Shown: positions 11,529-22,479, counted from the first letter of the stretch. The stretch: DNA of 64,000 nt from Haematobia irritans (GCF_050003625.1 NC_134398.1:59171641-59235640), one strand, 5' to 3'. Notes: generated by a model from the letters alone, not told the origin. A program made the numbers and translations.

Positions 11529-12326
11529 ATTGCCTTTAACACCGCAATAAAATTGAGGATGTATAGTTTTATAAATAGGTGTAATTTATCGCTTCGGAAA
11601 TTTCGACAAAATTTTTAATGATGTCCCCCCACAGAAAATTTCTAGCTCCGCCAATGGTGATAAATAAAATCGGTTCGTGAATGTGCGTGAATAAAATTTC
11701 TGCAAAATCATGCTCACGAAAAAACTCAAGATTTAATTCTTACTTGTATGTTAACTGAAATTAATTTATCTTTTGAACGATATTCTATCTATGAATTTTG
11801 TTACCTTTGCTCATTCCCGGTTGGAAAATGTCGTGAGGCTCGTGAATTTGTCGTGAGTTACGTGCATTTTCGTGAATCGTGCGTGAGTCTTTAAAAGTAG
11901 TTCGTGCGTGAGGACTGGTTTTCATTTCGTGAATGTGCGTGAGTGGCTACCACATGTATTGTGCGTGAATGCGCGTGAATAAACATTTTGCTTCGTGAAA
12001 GTGAGTGAAATTTCACTCACGCGCACACCTCTACTGTGTAAACGCGAGTTTTAATTTTGAAGTAAATGGTTTACCACAAATATGTAATATTTTCCCACAG
12101 AAATGAAAAAGGATCAATAAAATCATTCCATCAATGAATTAAATTCAGTTAAAAATGTTAACTAATATATACACTAAATGAAGAGTTTTATTTTCTTAGG
12201 AACGAAATTTCAGACAAGAAAGTTTTCTTTTGACGCTAAACCATCTTTAAAAACAAATTAAATGGTTTACAAACAATCGTTGAATCGTTAATCAAGTCTA
12301 TCTGCTCTGTAAGAAAATGCTTTATA

Positions 12327-12574
12327 CACACAAAAAAAAATGTTTGTCTTCAATCACGAAATTAATTGATCCAATTAACTTTTAATTGAAATGTTTTAAA
12401 TCACAGAAATCATAGTATCGATTAAAAAATTAATTGATATTATTAATTTTTGTGATGGAGTTTTGTTTCAATGAAAAGATTTGCTGAATCAATTAAATTT
12501 TTAATTGAATATTTTTTAAAACTCAATTAACATAAGATCTTAATTGGAAAAATTTTCGTAATTTTTTTTCCGTG
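12327..12574. mobile_element. MITE family H, complete copy
   Basis: Terminal repeats are CACACAAAAAAAAATG and the reverse complement of CACGGAAAAAAAATT, flanked on both sides by TA (12325-12326 and 12575-12576). The interior is a series of AATTAATT/CAATTAAAT palindromes. This is a Tc1/mariner-style MITE by its TA duplication. A second complete copy is at 27488-27778. Confidence 0.7.
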
Positions 12575-12576
12575 TA

Positions 12577-12999
12577 GGAAAGGGGTATTTCGTTTGTCTA
12601 AAATTCCTGAAGAAAGTATTTTTCCTTTGGGTGTAGAAATCATTCTTTCTAATTTCTATGAAAATCACATCGTGCAAACAAATAAAAATATCTTTGGAGC
12701 TATACGAAGTTCAACTAACTATAAAATCAGTTCATTTTAACTTAATGAAGGCGAAGTTCATCTTTTGTAGGAAAGTTTCAAAACATCAACAGTTAGATAT
12801 AACGGCATTTTTCAGCATCTGGATACAAACGTGAAAGTTTCGAATAAACTGAACTTTGTTTCCTAGAATCAAGCACGTAAGACTCAAATTTAAAGGAGAT
12901 TTTTTCTTAAAAGTATCCTTACTTAGATTCTCCGCTTCTTTGGCTCGGAATCAATACAAAAATCATTATATATAGACAAAATCTTTGGAAAGGGGTATA
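12577..12999. other. No recognisable feature
   Basis: AT-rich sequence between two MITEs. No open frame or repeat ends seen. Confidence 0.5.
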
Positions 13000-13176
13000 C
13001 AGTGAAACCTCTCAATCTTGGACACTCTGAAAACCGGACACCTCTCAAATGTGGACAGTTGGCTGAAGACGTTTGCTAGATTAGCACATTAAAATTGACC
13101 TCTCATAATTGGAAACCTCTCAAATGTGGACAAAATTTGGGAGACCGTGGGTGTCCACATTTCAGAGATTTCACTG
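13000..13176. mobile_element. Pogo/Tigger-like MITE, 177 bp
   Basis: It starts CAGTGAAACCTCTCAATCTT, ends with the reverse complement of CAGTGAAATCTCTGAAATG, and is flanked by TA. Subterminal phrases (CCTCTCAAATGTGGACA) repeat internally. CAGT-G/A ends with CCTC and a TA duplication are typical of non-autonomous pogo-group elements. No coding capacity. Confidence 0.65.
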
Positions 13177-13177
13177 T

Positions 13178-13390
13178 AAATAGAACGGCTCTTATTTATA
13201 TGACCGGGGAGATGAGGACAATGCCTGCCACCGCCCTGGAGGTATTAATGGGGATATACCCCCTGGAACTGCGTATTAGAAAACTGTGGAGGTCATACTA
13301 ATCAAATTGAATGGTCTAAACTAACTAGAGAACGCGGGCTGCAGACACACTGAACTGATAGCACTAGCCAACAGTCGTTTTGTGATTTGT
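13178..13390 (+). pseudogene. LINE (I/R1-like) ORF2 fragment after the RT domain
   Basis: The frame reads RTALIYMTGEMRTMPATALEV then a proline-leucine stretch. This matches the ITGAMRTTPTAALE...PPLD phrase that follows reverse transcriptase in I/R1-type non-LTR retrotransposons. Further on, HTELIALANSRF is readable before element J begins at about 13391. The same LINE appears to resume at 17774. It is a decayed copy; the RT domain is absent. Confidence 0.6.
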
Positions 13391-15161
13391 TTCTAGCATA
13401 TTTATTCTTATTGATTTTGACCTACGAAACACGAAAATGAGTTTTAAAAAATTTTCTGTCGATTGGTTTTAGAGATACAATATTTTTAATTTTTTTTTTT
13501 TTTTAATTTTTGGAGGTACACTTACAATTTTGAGCATATCTTTCGTCTTCTTTGGCCTATTTGATCCTACTACTACTCAAATTAAAGAAAATTTAGCCGT
13601 CTACAACTCATTCTCAGAAATCGGGTAAGTAGTTTGGATGTTGGCGGCTTAAAAAAGTGAAAAAACGCCGTTTTTTAGTAAAAATGTGGCAGAAAAAACC
13701 ATTTAAAAATTCATATAAAATATAAAACACGATGCTAACAGCAATTTTAGTTGTTTTTACGTATAGCTGAAATTTTTACAAAGAAAATAAGCCCTTACTT
13801 AACAATATCTTACAACAAATAGCGTGTTTCGTAGGTCAAAATCAATAAGAAACAAGTAACTAAAGTAGAAAGTCGGGCGGGGCCGACTATATCATACCCT
13901 AAACCACCATTACAGAATTAGTAATCATAAGCATTTGTGGGGTAACATATAGGTCTGGGAGATAAACCGCAGTTGCATATTTAAGAAAATTAAGGGGTAC
14001 ATGTCTATGGGTGCTTTGTGTCAATCTGACTATAGCTCATAATCAATGTTGCCAGGGAAAATGTTCGGCTTACCCTACAAGGACAAAAAAAGTTCCCTAC
14101 TTTCCTATACATTCCCAAACAATTTTCCCTACTATATTTTTCGTTAAATGTAAAACAATTTACAAAACAAAAATGGTTCTAAGTACTTTATTATCTTTTT
14201 TATAGAAATAATATTTTGAAAAAAAATTCTATAGAAATACAATACAAGAAATACAAATACAGGAATATAGTTTACCACACATTGTTAAAGATCAAGCCTT
14301 GCCGGCTTCTAATTTCCTCCTCTAGAGCCACCAAAATGTAAAAAATATTACAAATTGTGTTGAGTGAAAATGTCCTACATTGTGGCCCTACGTCTCTACA
14401 CGGATGAAAAAGACTGTTTTTCATATGTTTGGCTATAAACATTATATGTTTGGAACACAAATTTTTAAACACAATATTTTTGAGTGCAAGCATATAATGT
14501 TCATAAACTAGCATATAATGTTCATAAACTAGCATAACATGTTTGGGACATATATGTTAATATGTTAGAACATATTATGTTTGGGACATAAAATGTTTGT
14601 AAATATAATATGCTTGGATGCAAACATATATTAATTTAGAAATAGCCTATAAACATATATGTGTTTAGTAGCTTAGAGCGCTATTTAACAGGGAGCGATA
14701 TTGAATTAAGTTGGTGGTTGTTGCTTGTTATTACAAAATTAACATTTTATTTTTCCTTGGGCAATTGATCAGCTACTTCTTTGATCCTTACAAACTGTGT
14801 GGTCCGCTGTTCGAATCCCCGTCCGGCAAAATGTAAAATTAAAATAAAAAAAATCATAAAATTTAATAATTTCTTCTACAATGTTTGTATTAATGAAAAA
14901 GGTGCTAAGAACTAAAAAATCTCGTGGAAGTGAGAAAGATGTGGGGGAATATACAATTAGGCTGAAACAAAATTTTGAGCATTCAGGTCGAAAACCTATG
15001 TTGTTAGCATATAGGTGCTGTTTATTTCCTGTACCTGTTTATTTTCATAATTCATTATGATTGTAAATAAATAAATAAAATTTTGAGCACAATATTGTTT
15101 GGGAGAATTTTTTTTAAGCATATAATATTTTTGGGTGCAAAATGCTTCCAAACATATTATA

Positions 15162-16094
15162 AAGGGTGATTTGTTAAGAGCTTGATAACTTAAAAAAAAA
15201 AAAAAACGCATAAAATTTGCAAAATCTCATCGGTTCTTTATTTGAAACGTTAGATTGGCCCATGACATTTACTTTTTGAAGATAATTTCATTTAAATGTT
15301 GACCGCGGCTGCGTCTTAGGTGGTCCATTCGGAAAGTCCAATTTTGGGCAACTTTTTCGAGCATTTCGGCCGGAATAGCCCGAATTTCTTCGGAAATGTT
15401 GTCTTCCAAAGCTGGAATAGTTGCTGGCTTATTTCTGTAGACTTTAGACTTGACGTAGCCCCACAAAAAATAGTCTAAAGGCGTCAAATCGCATGATCTT
15501 GGTGGCCAACTTACCGGTCCATTTCTTGAGATGAATTGTTCTCCGAAGTTTTCCCTCAAAATGGCCATAGAATCGCGAGCTGTGTGGCATGTAGCGCCAT
15601 CTTGTTGAAACCACATGTCAACCAAGTTCAGTTCTTCCATTTTTGGCAACAAAAAGTTTGTTAGCATCGAACGATAGCGATCGCCATTCACCGTAACGTT
15701 GCGTCCAACAGCATCTTTGAAAAAATACGGTCCAATGATTCCACCAGCGTACAAACCACACCAATCAGTGCATTTTTCGGGATGCATGGGCAGTTCTTGA
15801 ACGGCTTCTGGTTGCTCTTCACTCCAAATGCGGCAATTTTGCTTATTTACGTAGCCATTCAACCAGAAATGAGCCTCATCGCTGAACAAAATTTGTCGAT
15901 AAAAAAGCGGATTTTCTGCCACTGATTTTGGTAATAAAATTCAATGCTTTGCAAGCGTTGCTCGTTAGTAAGTCTATTCATGATGAAATGTCAAAGCATA
16001 CTGAGCATCTTTCTCTTTGACACCATGTCTGAAATCCCACGTGATCTGTCAAATACTAATGCATGAAAATCCTAACCTCAAAAGAATCACCCTT
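15162..16094 (-). mobile_element. rosa-type mariner R2, internally deleted, 933 bp
   Basis: Terminal repeats AAGGGTGATT at both ends, flanked by TA (15160-15161 and 16095-16096). The longer subterminal sequences of the two ends differ. A full element of this group should be about 1.3 kb; here the part for the N-terminal DNA-binding region is missing. The normal ATG (complement of 15979-15981, MNRLTNEQRLQSIEFYYQN) is followed within about 60 bases by a deletion joint that fuses it out of frame to the catalytic domain. The element sits within C1 (AACATATTA on one side, TATGTTCACAT on the other). Confidence 0.85.
15269..15922 (-). pseudogene. rosa-type (DD41D) mariner transposase, catalytic domain only
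   Basis: Open for 217 codons but with no ATG near the start. It reads LFYRQILFSDEAHFW (first catalytic D), then GYVNKQNCRIWSEEQPE, GLYAGGIIGPYFFKDA, MWFQQDGATCHTA (second D) and CDLTPLDYFLWGYVKS (third D), ending HLNEIIFKK. I count 41 residues between the second and third D, the spacing of the rosa group of Tc1/mariner transposases, which cut and paste DNA at TA sites. The helix-turn-helix DNA-binding half is deleted, so the product could not bind its ends alone. It differs from R3 at only a few residues (D for V in CTxWCG, G for V near LWGYV). Confidence 0.85.
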
Positions 16095-17773
16095 TATGTT
16101 CACATAATAACATATTGTTTTTTGGAAGACAACATTATTGAATTTGGATGCAAAAATACAAAATGTTTGGAACTTAGACTACCCAAACATATATTGTTTA
16201 GACCAATATGCTTTCAAACATATTATATATTGGAAGAGATCAAACATATAAATGTTTGGGCAATACCCAAAAATGTATATGCTTGAAGCAAAATATGTTT
16301 GGGAGTATATGTTACAGAAGCGATTTTTTGTGAGGGTGTACAAGACGCTAAATATTAGAAAAACCCTACATATAGGGAATTTCCCCTACTTCTAGCAACA
16401 CTGGCTGTGTTGATATTGCGCCTACGGAGCTAGTATGCCACTAATATTGATCCCATTATTAAAAAAAGAGAAAATCGTTAAATTAGTGTGGGTAATAAAT
16501 ACAAATTTGTAAAAATCGAGCAATATTCTTATGTAAGAGCTACAAGTACGTATAAGTACGATCGGCTAGTACATCAAAATTTGAAATTTGAGTAATATCG
16601 GTTAATAAATAAGAGTACTATGGCCAAATTTGGGAAAATCGAGCGATGCATATATATGGAAGCTACATCTAAATCTGAACCAATTTGCATAATATTTTGC
16701 GGGTTTGATTAATACCACAAAAGGTTACCTTGTGCAAGATTTGAGTAAGATCAGTTAAGAAATGAGGCCTGTATGGTCAAACATAAGGTTATTAGAGGCG
16801 AATTTTTCAAAATCGGGTGATACATATATGGGAGCTATATCTACATCTGAACCGATTTCGATGAAATTCTGCACATATAGTTAGTACTATAGAGGACTGG
16901 ATCTAGCCAACTTCTAGTAAGATCGGTTAATAAATAAGGGTTCTATGGCCAAATTTGGGATAATCGGGCTATACATATATATGGGAGCTATATCTAAATC
17001 TGAACCGATTTCGATGATTTTTTGCACATATAGTTAGTACTATAGAGGACTAGATCTAGCCAACTTCTAGTTAGATCGCTTGATAAATAAGGGTTTTATG
17101 GCCAAATTTAGAAAAATCGGGCGGTACATATATATGGGAGCTATAGCTAAATCTGAACCGATTTCGATGATTTTTTGCACATATAGTTAGTGCTATAGAA
17201 GATTATATTTAGCCAACTTTGATTAAGATCCGTTGATAAATAAAGGTTTTGTGGCCAAATTTGGGAAAATCGGGCGATACATATATATGAGAGCTTTATC
17301 TAAATCTGAACCGATTTGGATGAAATTTTGCAGACTTGAAGGGCGATGGAAAAGATTACCTTTTGCCAAATTTGGTGACGATCCGTTTGAAAAAACGCGC
17401 AACGTGACCCCATTTGTCGAAATCGGGCGATACATATATATGGGAGCTATATCTAAATTTGATCCGATTTCTTTCAAATTCAATAGCGTTCGTCCTTGTG
17501 CCCAAAAAACTCCCTGTACCAAATTTCATCAAAATCGGTTAATAATTCGACCGGAATCTTGTGAACAACAAATACATGGACAGACGGACGGACGGACGGA
17601 CGGACACCAAGCGCTAGATCGACTCAGGAGGTAATTCTGAGTCGATCGGTATATATTTTATGGGGTCTAAAATCAATATTTCTGGTAGGCACATTTTTTG
17701 GCCGATCAAACTTATTATACCCTGACCACTATGTGGTTTAGGGTATAAAAATATGCTAGAAACAAATCACAGA

Positions 17774-18517
17774 GAAAATTTTGTTATTTGTTACCTAGTG
17801 TAGCCTATGCCGGTCGACATATGGTATCTGACTATATGGCGATACGACATGTTTATGAGGGTAATCTAAACTCAGTTATCAAGAACGTAAAGGACTGGGA
17901 CGAAAGCATGATACATTTCGGCGATCTTAACATCCATACGGATGGCTCCAAAATTGTCGAGGGTTCAGGCAGTGGAATGTACTGCAAGGAGTTCGAAATT
18001 GAGAAATCCTTCTAAGTTGGATGATAAGGCGGAGATACTTGCTATTGCAAAAGCTGCAGAACTTCTATCGATGATGCCAGTATTTAGATGCGATATCAGC
18101 ATTCTCATCGATAGTCAGGCAGCTATAAAGTGCCTGGGCAATACAAACATAAGGTCGAAGGTAGTCCGCCGCTGTGGTAGAGAGCTTACGGTTCTCGCAG
18201 AACAGCATAATGTAACTTTATGCTGGGTACCTGGACATTATGGCATAACAGGAAATAAAGAAGCAGATGTGATGGCTAAGTAAGGGACAAGCGGCACAAA
18301 TAACGTCATTTCCTATGTTTTTCTTCGCTTTATTTGTTTATTTACAGGATCAATGACAAATACGACGACTTTTGGTAGCTAGGGCTTCCTCTGTGAGCAA
18401 CCGAAACTGAGATGGGACGAGAAAAACTCAAAAATTTTAATGTCGATGCAAAGAGAGGAGGTGGGGCCACTAATAGGTATCATAACAAGACACAATACAC
18501 TGGAAAAACACATGGTA
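17774..18517 (+). pseudogene. LINE ORF2 fragment with RNase H domain
   Basis: A first frame ends HTDGSKIVEGSGSGMY (about 17934-17985). A shift near 18010 leads to KLDDKAEILAIAKAAELL (18011-18064), ILIDSQAAIKCLG (18101-18139) and LCWVPGHYGITGNKEADVMA (18218-18277). D, E, D and the H...D pair are the RNase H catalytic set carried by I/R1/LOA-type non-LTR retrotransposons to remove RNA after reverse transcription. After 18283 a stop and further shifts follow. At 18517 the frame HMV is interrupted by D1 and continues as RIGLTNDDICRWC at 19437. Upstream it connects across J to 13178-13390. Confidence 0.75.
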
Positions 18518-19436
18518 CACGCAAAAAAATAATTCTTTCCTCCCAAACGAAATTTTAGACAAACAAAGTTCGTTTCTCATTTGCTTTTCGCTGTAAGGAA
18601 GTGTATTTGGAAGAAAAGTATATACTTTTTGTGATAAACGTTTATTTTTTTCCAGGATGTAAAAACAATTTCATAAAGTCAAACACAAAAAAAGAAAAAC
18701 GATATTTTCTTGCTAATTGCATTTTCCCTCACATCTTTCTCACATCCACGAGGTTTTTTAGTTCTTAACACCTTTTCCTGTAATACCAACAATGTAGAAG
18801 AAATTATACGATTTTATAAATTTTTAAAATTTTTTAACCTTTCGCCTGGACGGAGAATCGAACCGCGGACCATGCACTTTGTAAGCCAACACACTAACCA
18901 CTGAGCTATGTACCTGTTATGGTCATCAATAGATAAATATCCATATAAGTTGTATTTATATAGCATAGCTTGCGGCGCCCACGAACCGAATAAACAAAGT
19001 TTACTTAACAGAAACAAGCATTTAGTTTGGCACCGTGGAGCAGTGGTTGCTACGTCCGACTTGCATGCCGAGGGTCGTGGGTTCGATCCCTGCTTCGACC
19101 AAAGTTTTTTTTTTTTTTTTTTTTAATATGTTCCAGATATGTTCGGAAGATTCCGAAAAAATGATCAACATTACATTGTAGTATATTAAATATTGAACTG
19201 TAAAATGTGTCTTATTAAAGACCTAAAGTCAGAAAAGAACAGTGTTTGATATAAACGAAATGGACTGTGTTGTTGCTTCAAAAATAACTTTTTTTATTGA
19301 AAAAATAAAAATTTTGTAACAAACTAATTTTTTTGGTGATAAAAGTTTAAAATTTTCGAAGCAATTCAAAAAACTCTAACAAAAGAAAAACGTTTTCGGT
19401 ACACGTTTTCCAAACGTTTTTTTTTTTCTTTGCGTG
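18518..19436 (+). mobile_element. TIR element D1 with a paired tRNA-like core
   Basis: It starts CACGCAAAAAAATAATTC and ends with the reverse complement of CACGCAAAGAAAAAAAAAA. TA lies on both sides (18516-18517 and 19437-19438), and the LINE frame is continuous across the site. The interior holds two divergent tRNA-like modules (18836-19104) and a 300-base tail closely similar to D2. No protein gene. The TA duplication and TIRs suggest a Tc1/mariner-style non-autonomous element. Confidence 0.75.
18836..19104. other. Divergent pair of tRNA-like modules in D1
   Basis: The minus module (18925 to 18836) has box A TAGCTCAGTGG and box B GGTTCGATTCT, with TAC at the anticodon position (Val-like). 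The plus module (19027-19104) has TGGAGCAGTGG and GGTTCGATCCC, with TGC at the anticodon position, followed by a 20-base T-run at 19105-19124. About 100 bases separate their starts. Acceptor stems do not pair, so these are tRNA-derived, possibly Pol III-transcribed, and not working tRNA genes. Confidence 0.65.
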
Positions 19437-19950
19437 TAAGGATCGGTCTAACAAATGATGATATTTGTAGATGGTGTCTGGACCCTGAGGCTACGGAAGA
19501 TGCACTCCATTTGCTGTACCAATGTTCAGCATTATCTTTCAGAAGAAACAATATACTGGGCTCTTACTTCTTTCAGACTATGACCGACTTGCGAGAAAAC
19601 AACCTGAGGAGTATTCCCGCTTTCATCAAATCTGCCTAGGTGTTTCTTTATTCTTTCAGATCTGCCTTGGTGTTTCTTTATGGAACACCTAGGCAGATCT
19701 GAAGGACAGTTTATCATATGATGGGATTAACCTGGCAGGAGTGGTACAGACACAAAGAGGAAGAGAAAAGGAGTTTGAGGAACCACAATGGACCAACTGT
19801 GGTCTAAGTGAACATAAATCCGCTTAACACGGATTCGTGTTACCTTGGAACCGGGCATGCTTTTTTCTCTTATTTAATTTTCGTTCAAATTCGATGAGTA
19901 AAGAATAAATAATAGAACGAAAACAAAAAAAAAAAACAAATACAAAAAGA
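19437..19950 (+). pseudogene. LINE ORF2 C-terminus and 3' tail
   Basis: This frame gives RIGLTNDDICRWCLDPEATED then ALHLLYQCSAL: the C..C...H...C cysteine-histidine cluster at the C-terminus of I/R1-type ORF2, thought to bind nucleic acid. A natural stop is at 19637-19639. At 19659-19705 a hairpin (CAGATCTGCCTTGGTGTT and its near-complement) looks like a local inverted duplication. From 19800 the sequence becomes a non-coding, A-rich tail. It continues the LINE from 17774-18517 across D1. Confidence 0.65.
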
Positions 19951-19964
19951 AGATTAAATTGGTA

Positions 19965-20875
19965 CACGCAAAAAAATAATTCTTTCCTCCCAAACGAAAT
20001 TTTAGACAAACAAAGTTCGTTTCTTATTTGCTTTTCGCTGTAAGGAAGTGTATTTGGAAGAAAAGTATATACTTTTTGTGATAAACATTTATTCTTTTCC
20101 AGGATGTAACAACAATTTCATAAAGACTAACTAAAAAAAAATGTCTTGTTAATTGCATTTTCCCTCACATCTTTCTCACATCCACGAATTTTTTTGTTCT
20201 TAACACCTTTTCCTGTAATACCAACAATGTAGAAGAAATTATACGAATTTATAAATTTTTAAAATTTTTTTACCTTTCGCCTGGACGGAGAATCGAACCG
20301 CGGACCATGCACTTTGTAAGCCAACACACTAACCACTGAGCTATGTACCTGTTATGGTCATCAATAGATAATTATCCATATAAGTTATATTTATATAGCA
20401 TAGCTTGCGGCGCCCACGAACCGAATAAACAAAGTTTATTTAACAGAAACAAACATTTAGTTTGGCACCGTGGAGCAGTGGTTGCTACGTCTGACTCTTA
20501 TGCCAAGGGTCGTGGGTTCGATCCCTGCTTCGACCAATGTTTTTTTTTTGTTTTGTTTTTTTTTTTACATACATTCTACATATGTTCGGAAGATTTCGAA
20601 AAAATGTTCAACATTACATTGTACTATATTAAATTTTGAACTGTAAAATGTGTTTTATTAAAGACCAAAAGTCAGAAAAGAACAGTGTTTGATATAAACG
20701 AAATGGACTCTGTTGTTGTTTCAAAAATAACTTTTTTTATTGAAAAAATAAAAACTTTGTAACAAACGAATTTTTTTGGTGATAAGAGTTTAAAATTTTC
20801 GAAGCAATTCAAAAAACTCTAACAAAAGAAAAACGTTTTCGGTACACGTTTTCCAAACGTTTTTTTCTTTGCGTG
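19965..20875 (+). mobile_element. TIR element D2 with a paired tRNA-like core
   Basis: Second copy of family D, same ends as D1 and TA on both sides (19963-19964 and 20876-20877). It is about 95% similar to D1 by eye, with small indels, and is inserted in the A-rich tail of the LINE. D1 and D2 have different flanks, so they are separate insertions. Confidence 0.75.
20273..20539. other. Divergent pair of tRNA-like modules in D2
   Basis: Same arrangement as in D1: a Val-type module on the minus strand (20363 to 20273) and a second module on the plus strand (20463-20539, box B GGTTCGATCCC), followed by T-runs from 20540. The second module has changed at the anticodon loop (CTCTTAT), consistent with no selection for tRNA function. 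Confidence 0.6.
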
Positions 20876-20877
20876 TA

Positions 20878-21162
20878 GTTTGTATGAAATTTGCCGTATA
20901 GACCTAAGATTCGTAAGTTTTTTCTAACCTAAAAATAGAGTTATGTGTATAAACTTTCTTCTCATTTTTAGTTCGCGGAATCAAAGTAACCAAGAAATAC
21001 TTAGTATAAGGGAACTTTTCCCACATTGGGAATATTTAACTACAATCAAAAAACTTGTATCCACTCAAAAAATGTTAATGTTACTTTAGAAATTGTTGTC
21101 GACTTTTCTATGGTGAAAATCTGAATAATATGTTGAAAATCTGAATAATTCTGATAAATGTA
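20878..21162. other. No recognisable feature
   Basis: AT-rich sequence between D2 and K, nothing supportable seen. Confidence 0.45.
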
Positions 21163-21164
21163 TA

Positions 21165-21579
21165 GGGCTGTTTTCTTTTAGCACTGGATACCCTAAGCCG
21201 TGTAGGACTAAAAGAAAACAGAGTACTCGTTTATCCAGGACATCTCCAAAAATATGCAACACTGTCATCAGCTGTTTAAAAATAATCACAGAACAGAGGT
21301 GAAATCTTGCATTTTTAATGTATGAAGTGCTCAAATAGTAATAAATATTTACTGCTGCGATTATTTATGACACTGTACTACTTTGAATTTCATGCTTTTC
21401 GATAAATTAGTCACATTGAATTGCTATTGTGAATCGAAGAAGCGTCACTTTATCAAAATACAATCTGGCAACATCGGCGCGACTTGCACTGATGAGATGT
21501 TCTGGATAGAACACCAGTGCAACGATGTTCTGGATAGCCCATACAAATGTTCCATCCAGTGCTAAAAGAAGACAGCCCT
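21165..21579. mobile_element. TIR element K, about 415 bp
   Basis: The left end GGGCTGTTTTCTTTTAGCAC (then TGGAT) is mirrored on the right by the reverse complement of GGGCTGTCTTCTTTTAGCAC. TA is adjacent at both ends. Inside, parts of the terminal sequence recur (ACTAAAAGAAAACAG near 21208, TTCTGGATAG twice near 21499 and 21528). No coding capacity. Confidence 0.65.
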
Positions 21580-21582
21580 TAT

Positions 21583-22479
21583 GTTATTTTCAGTGAAAAT
21601 TCATTCTATGTTTTAATTTTTCCAATATCTATCACTCCTCTCAGCGTACGCCTCCTATTCACGAAACAAAATTTGCGAGATCAACATGCTTGTAATGACG
21701 CGTTCATAAAACATATTTTAAACGTTTTACCACTTCTAACAGCTAAAAATATGCTTCCTATTTTCCCTTTCTAGTTTAACAAGGGTTAAAACGCGTGTTA
21801 TACTCTATACTGCAGTTACTACTTTGCCTGAATCCTTGTGAGTGTGGTTTAAATTATTTCCATTTTTTTGCTGGAAAACTACCATGGCTTACGAGCAAGT
21901 AGCCAGCATCCCAAGAAGAAGAACGCCTAGGGGATTGTTCATCGTTGTTGCTTTATACTATCGTCTGACAGATGGCCCTGTGACACCGTCACTTTCATCT
22001 ACTACCCCCCTACACCACCATGAAAGTAATTTATATTTTATGATTATATCATCTTAGTTGAATGCCAAAGTAGCAACGTAGTTAGTTTTGTTAATAGTTT
22101 TATATTATTTTTCTTTTTTCTTACAACAATTTTCTGCTTGTTTATTTGGTTGTCGGAAGGAAATACTTTACCTTAGTCTGATTTTGCAATTAGAAGAAAC
22201 TTATAGAAGTTGTGCGAACATACGAAAATAAATGCTATGTTGGGCTTTTGTGACCAAATAAAAATTGGGTGTGCAAATTAGTAGTTCGTGATATACGCAT
22301 CAGAAACTACTGAAATTATATTCATGTCATAACCTGATTCAATAGCTTTCATTTTCATAATGTTTCACTATGTTCATTCTCCCGGAGTGTAAATAATATA
22401 TTTTTTTATACCCACCACCTTTTAAATTATATTTTAAAAATTTCTTGTTACCTATTCTATTTTTCCCTTTTCCCTATCC
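21583..22479. other. No recognisable gene; weak DINE-like start near 22408
   Basis: Mixed AT-rich sequence. TATACCCACCACCTTTTAAA near 22409 resembles the first bases of family A but the rest of the element is missing. No other feature is supported. Confidence 0.4.

Larger units (their letters stand above)
3467..11656 (+). mobile_element. hAT transposon carrying a broken transposase, itself hit by two insertions
   Basis: The terminal repeats are CATTGGTGTAGCTAG and the reverse complement of CATTGGCGGAGCTAG, with C/G-runs just inside, as in many hAT elements. Transposase remains lie at 3895-5066, 8762-8971 and 10869-11126. Insertions are B1 (5067-8761, carrying A1) and a foldback element (8972-10859). 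Removing both leaves about 2.6 kb, a usual hAT size. No clean 8-bp duplication survives. A fragment of MITE H lies at 11340-11528. Confidence 0.75.
3360..12033 (+). mobile_element. hAT-type MITE F1, split by a hAT transposon
   Basis: The ends are TAGAGTTGTGGACGTGA (3360) and the reverse complement of TAGAGGTGTGCGCGTGA (ending 12033). They are flanked by CTGTGTAT and CTGTGTAA, a 7-of-8 match to an 8-bp target duplication as in hAT elements. The body is rich in CGTGAATGTGCGTGA and matches F2 (36755-37291). Its own sequence is only 3360-3466 and 11657-12033; the rest is the hAT element inserted in it. No coding potential. Confidence 0.7.
14399..16338 (-). mobile_element. TIR element C1, carrying a rosa mariner
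   Basis: On the minus strand it starts CACCCTCACAAAAAATCGCT and ends CATCCGTG, with TA on both sides (14397-14398 and 16339-16340). Its own sequence (about 1.0 kb) is full of ATATGTTT/AAACATAT phrases seen in C2 to C4. A degraded Val-type tRNA-like module lies at about 14764-14828 (GTTCGAATCCCCG box B). It interrupts B2 at the ATTTAGCGTCTTGTA phrase, whose intact form is in B3. The rosa element R2 lies at 15162-16094. Confidence 0.7.
13852..17747 (-). mobile_element. DINE/HINE-like element B2, interrupted by C1
   Basis: Reverse-oriented copy of family B. On the minus strand it starts TATACCCTAAACCACATAG (17747), has a short GTCC run near 17582-17605 and ends ACTTGT at 13852, with the GTCGG/CCGAC hairpin beside it. 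Without C1 it is about 1.96 kb and closely matches B1 and B3. It lacks an A insertion, so it supplies the empty site for A1. It was inserted in the right terminal repeat of J. Confidence 0.8.
13391..17773. mobile_element. TIR element J (about 490 bp of its own), split by B2
   Basis: The left terminal repeat runs about 52 bases from 13391 (TGTGATTTGTTTCTAGCATA, then TTGATTTTGACCTACGAAAC). The right repeat is its reverse complement but is cut in two by B2: the inner half is at 13823-13851 and the outer half at 17752-17773. The middle (13443-13822) is AT-rich without a gene. The superfamily cannot be named from the ends. Confidence 0.65.

Noticed and set aside
18836..19104. Functional tRNA genes in C and D
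   Set aside because: A and B boxes are clear but acceptor stems do not pair, anticodon triplets differ between copies, and they occur only inside repeats.
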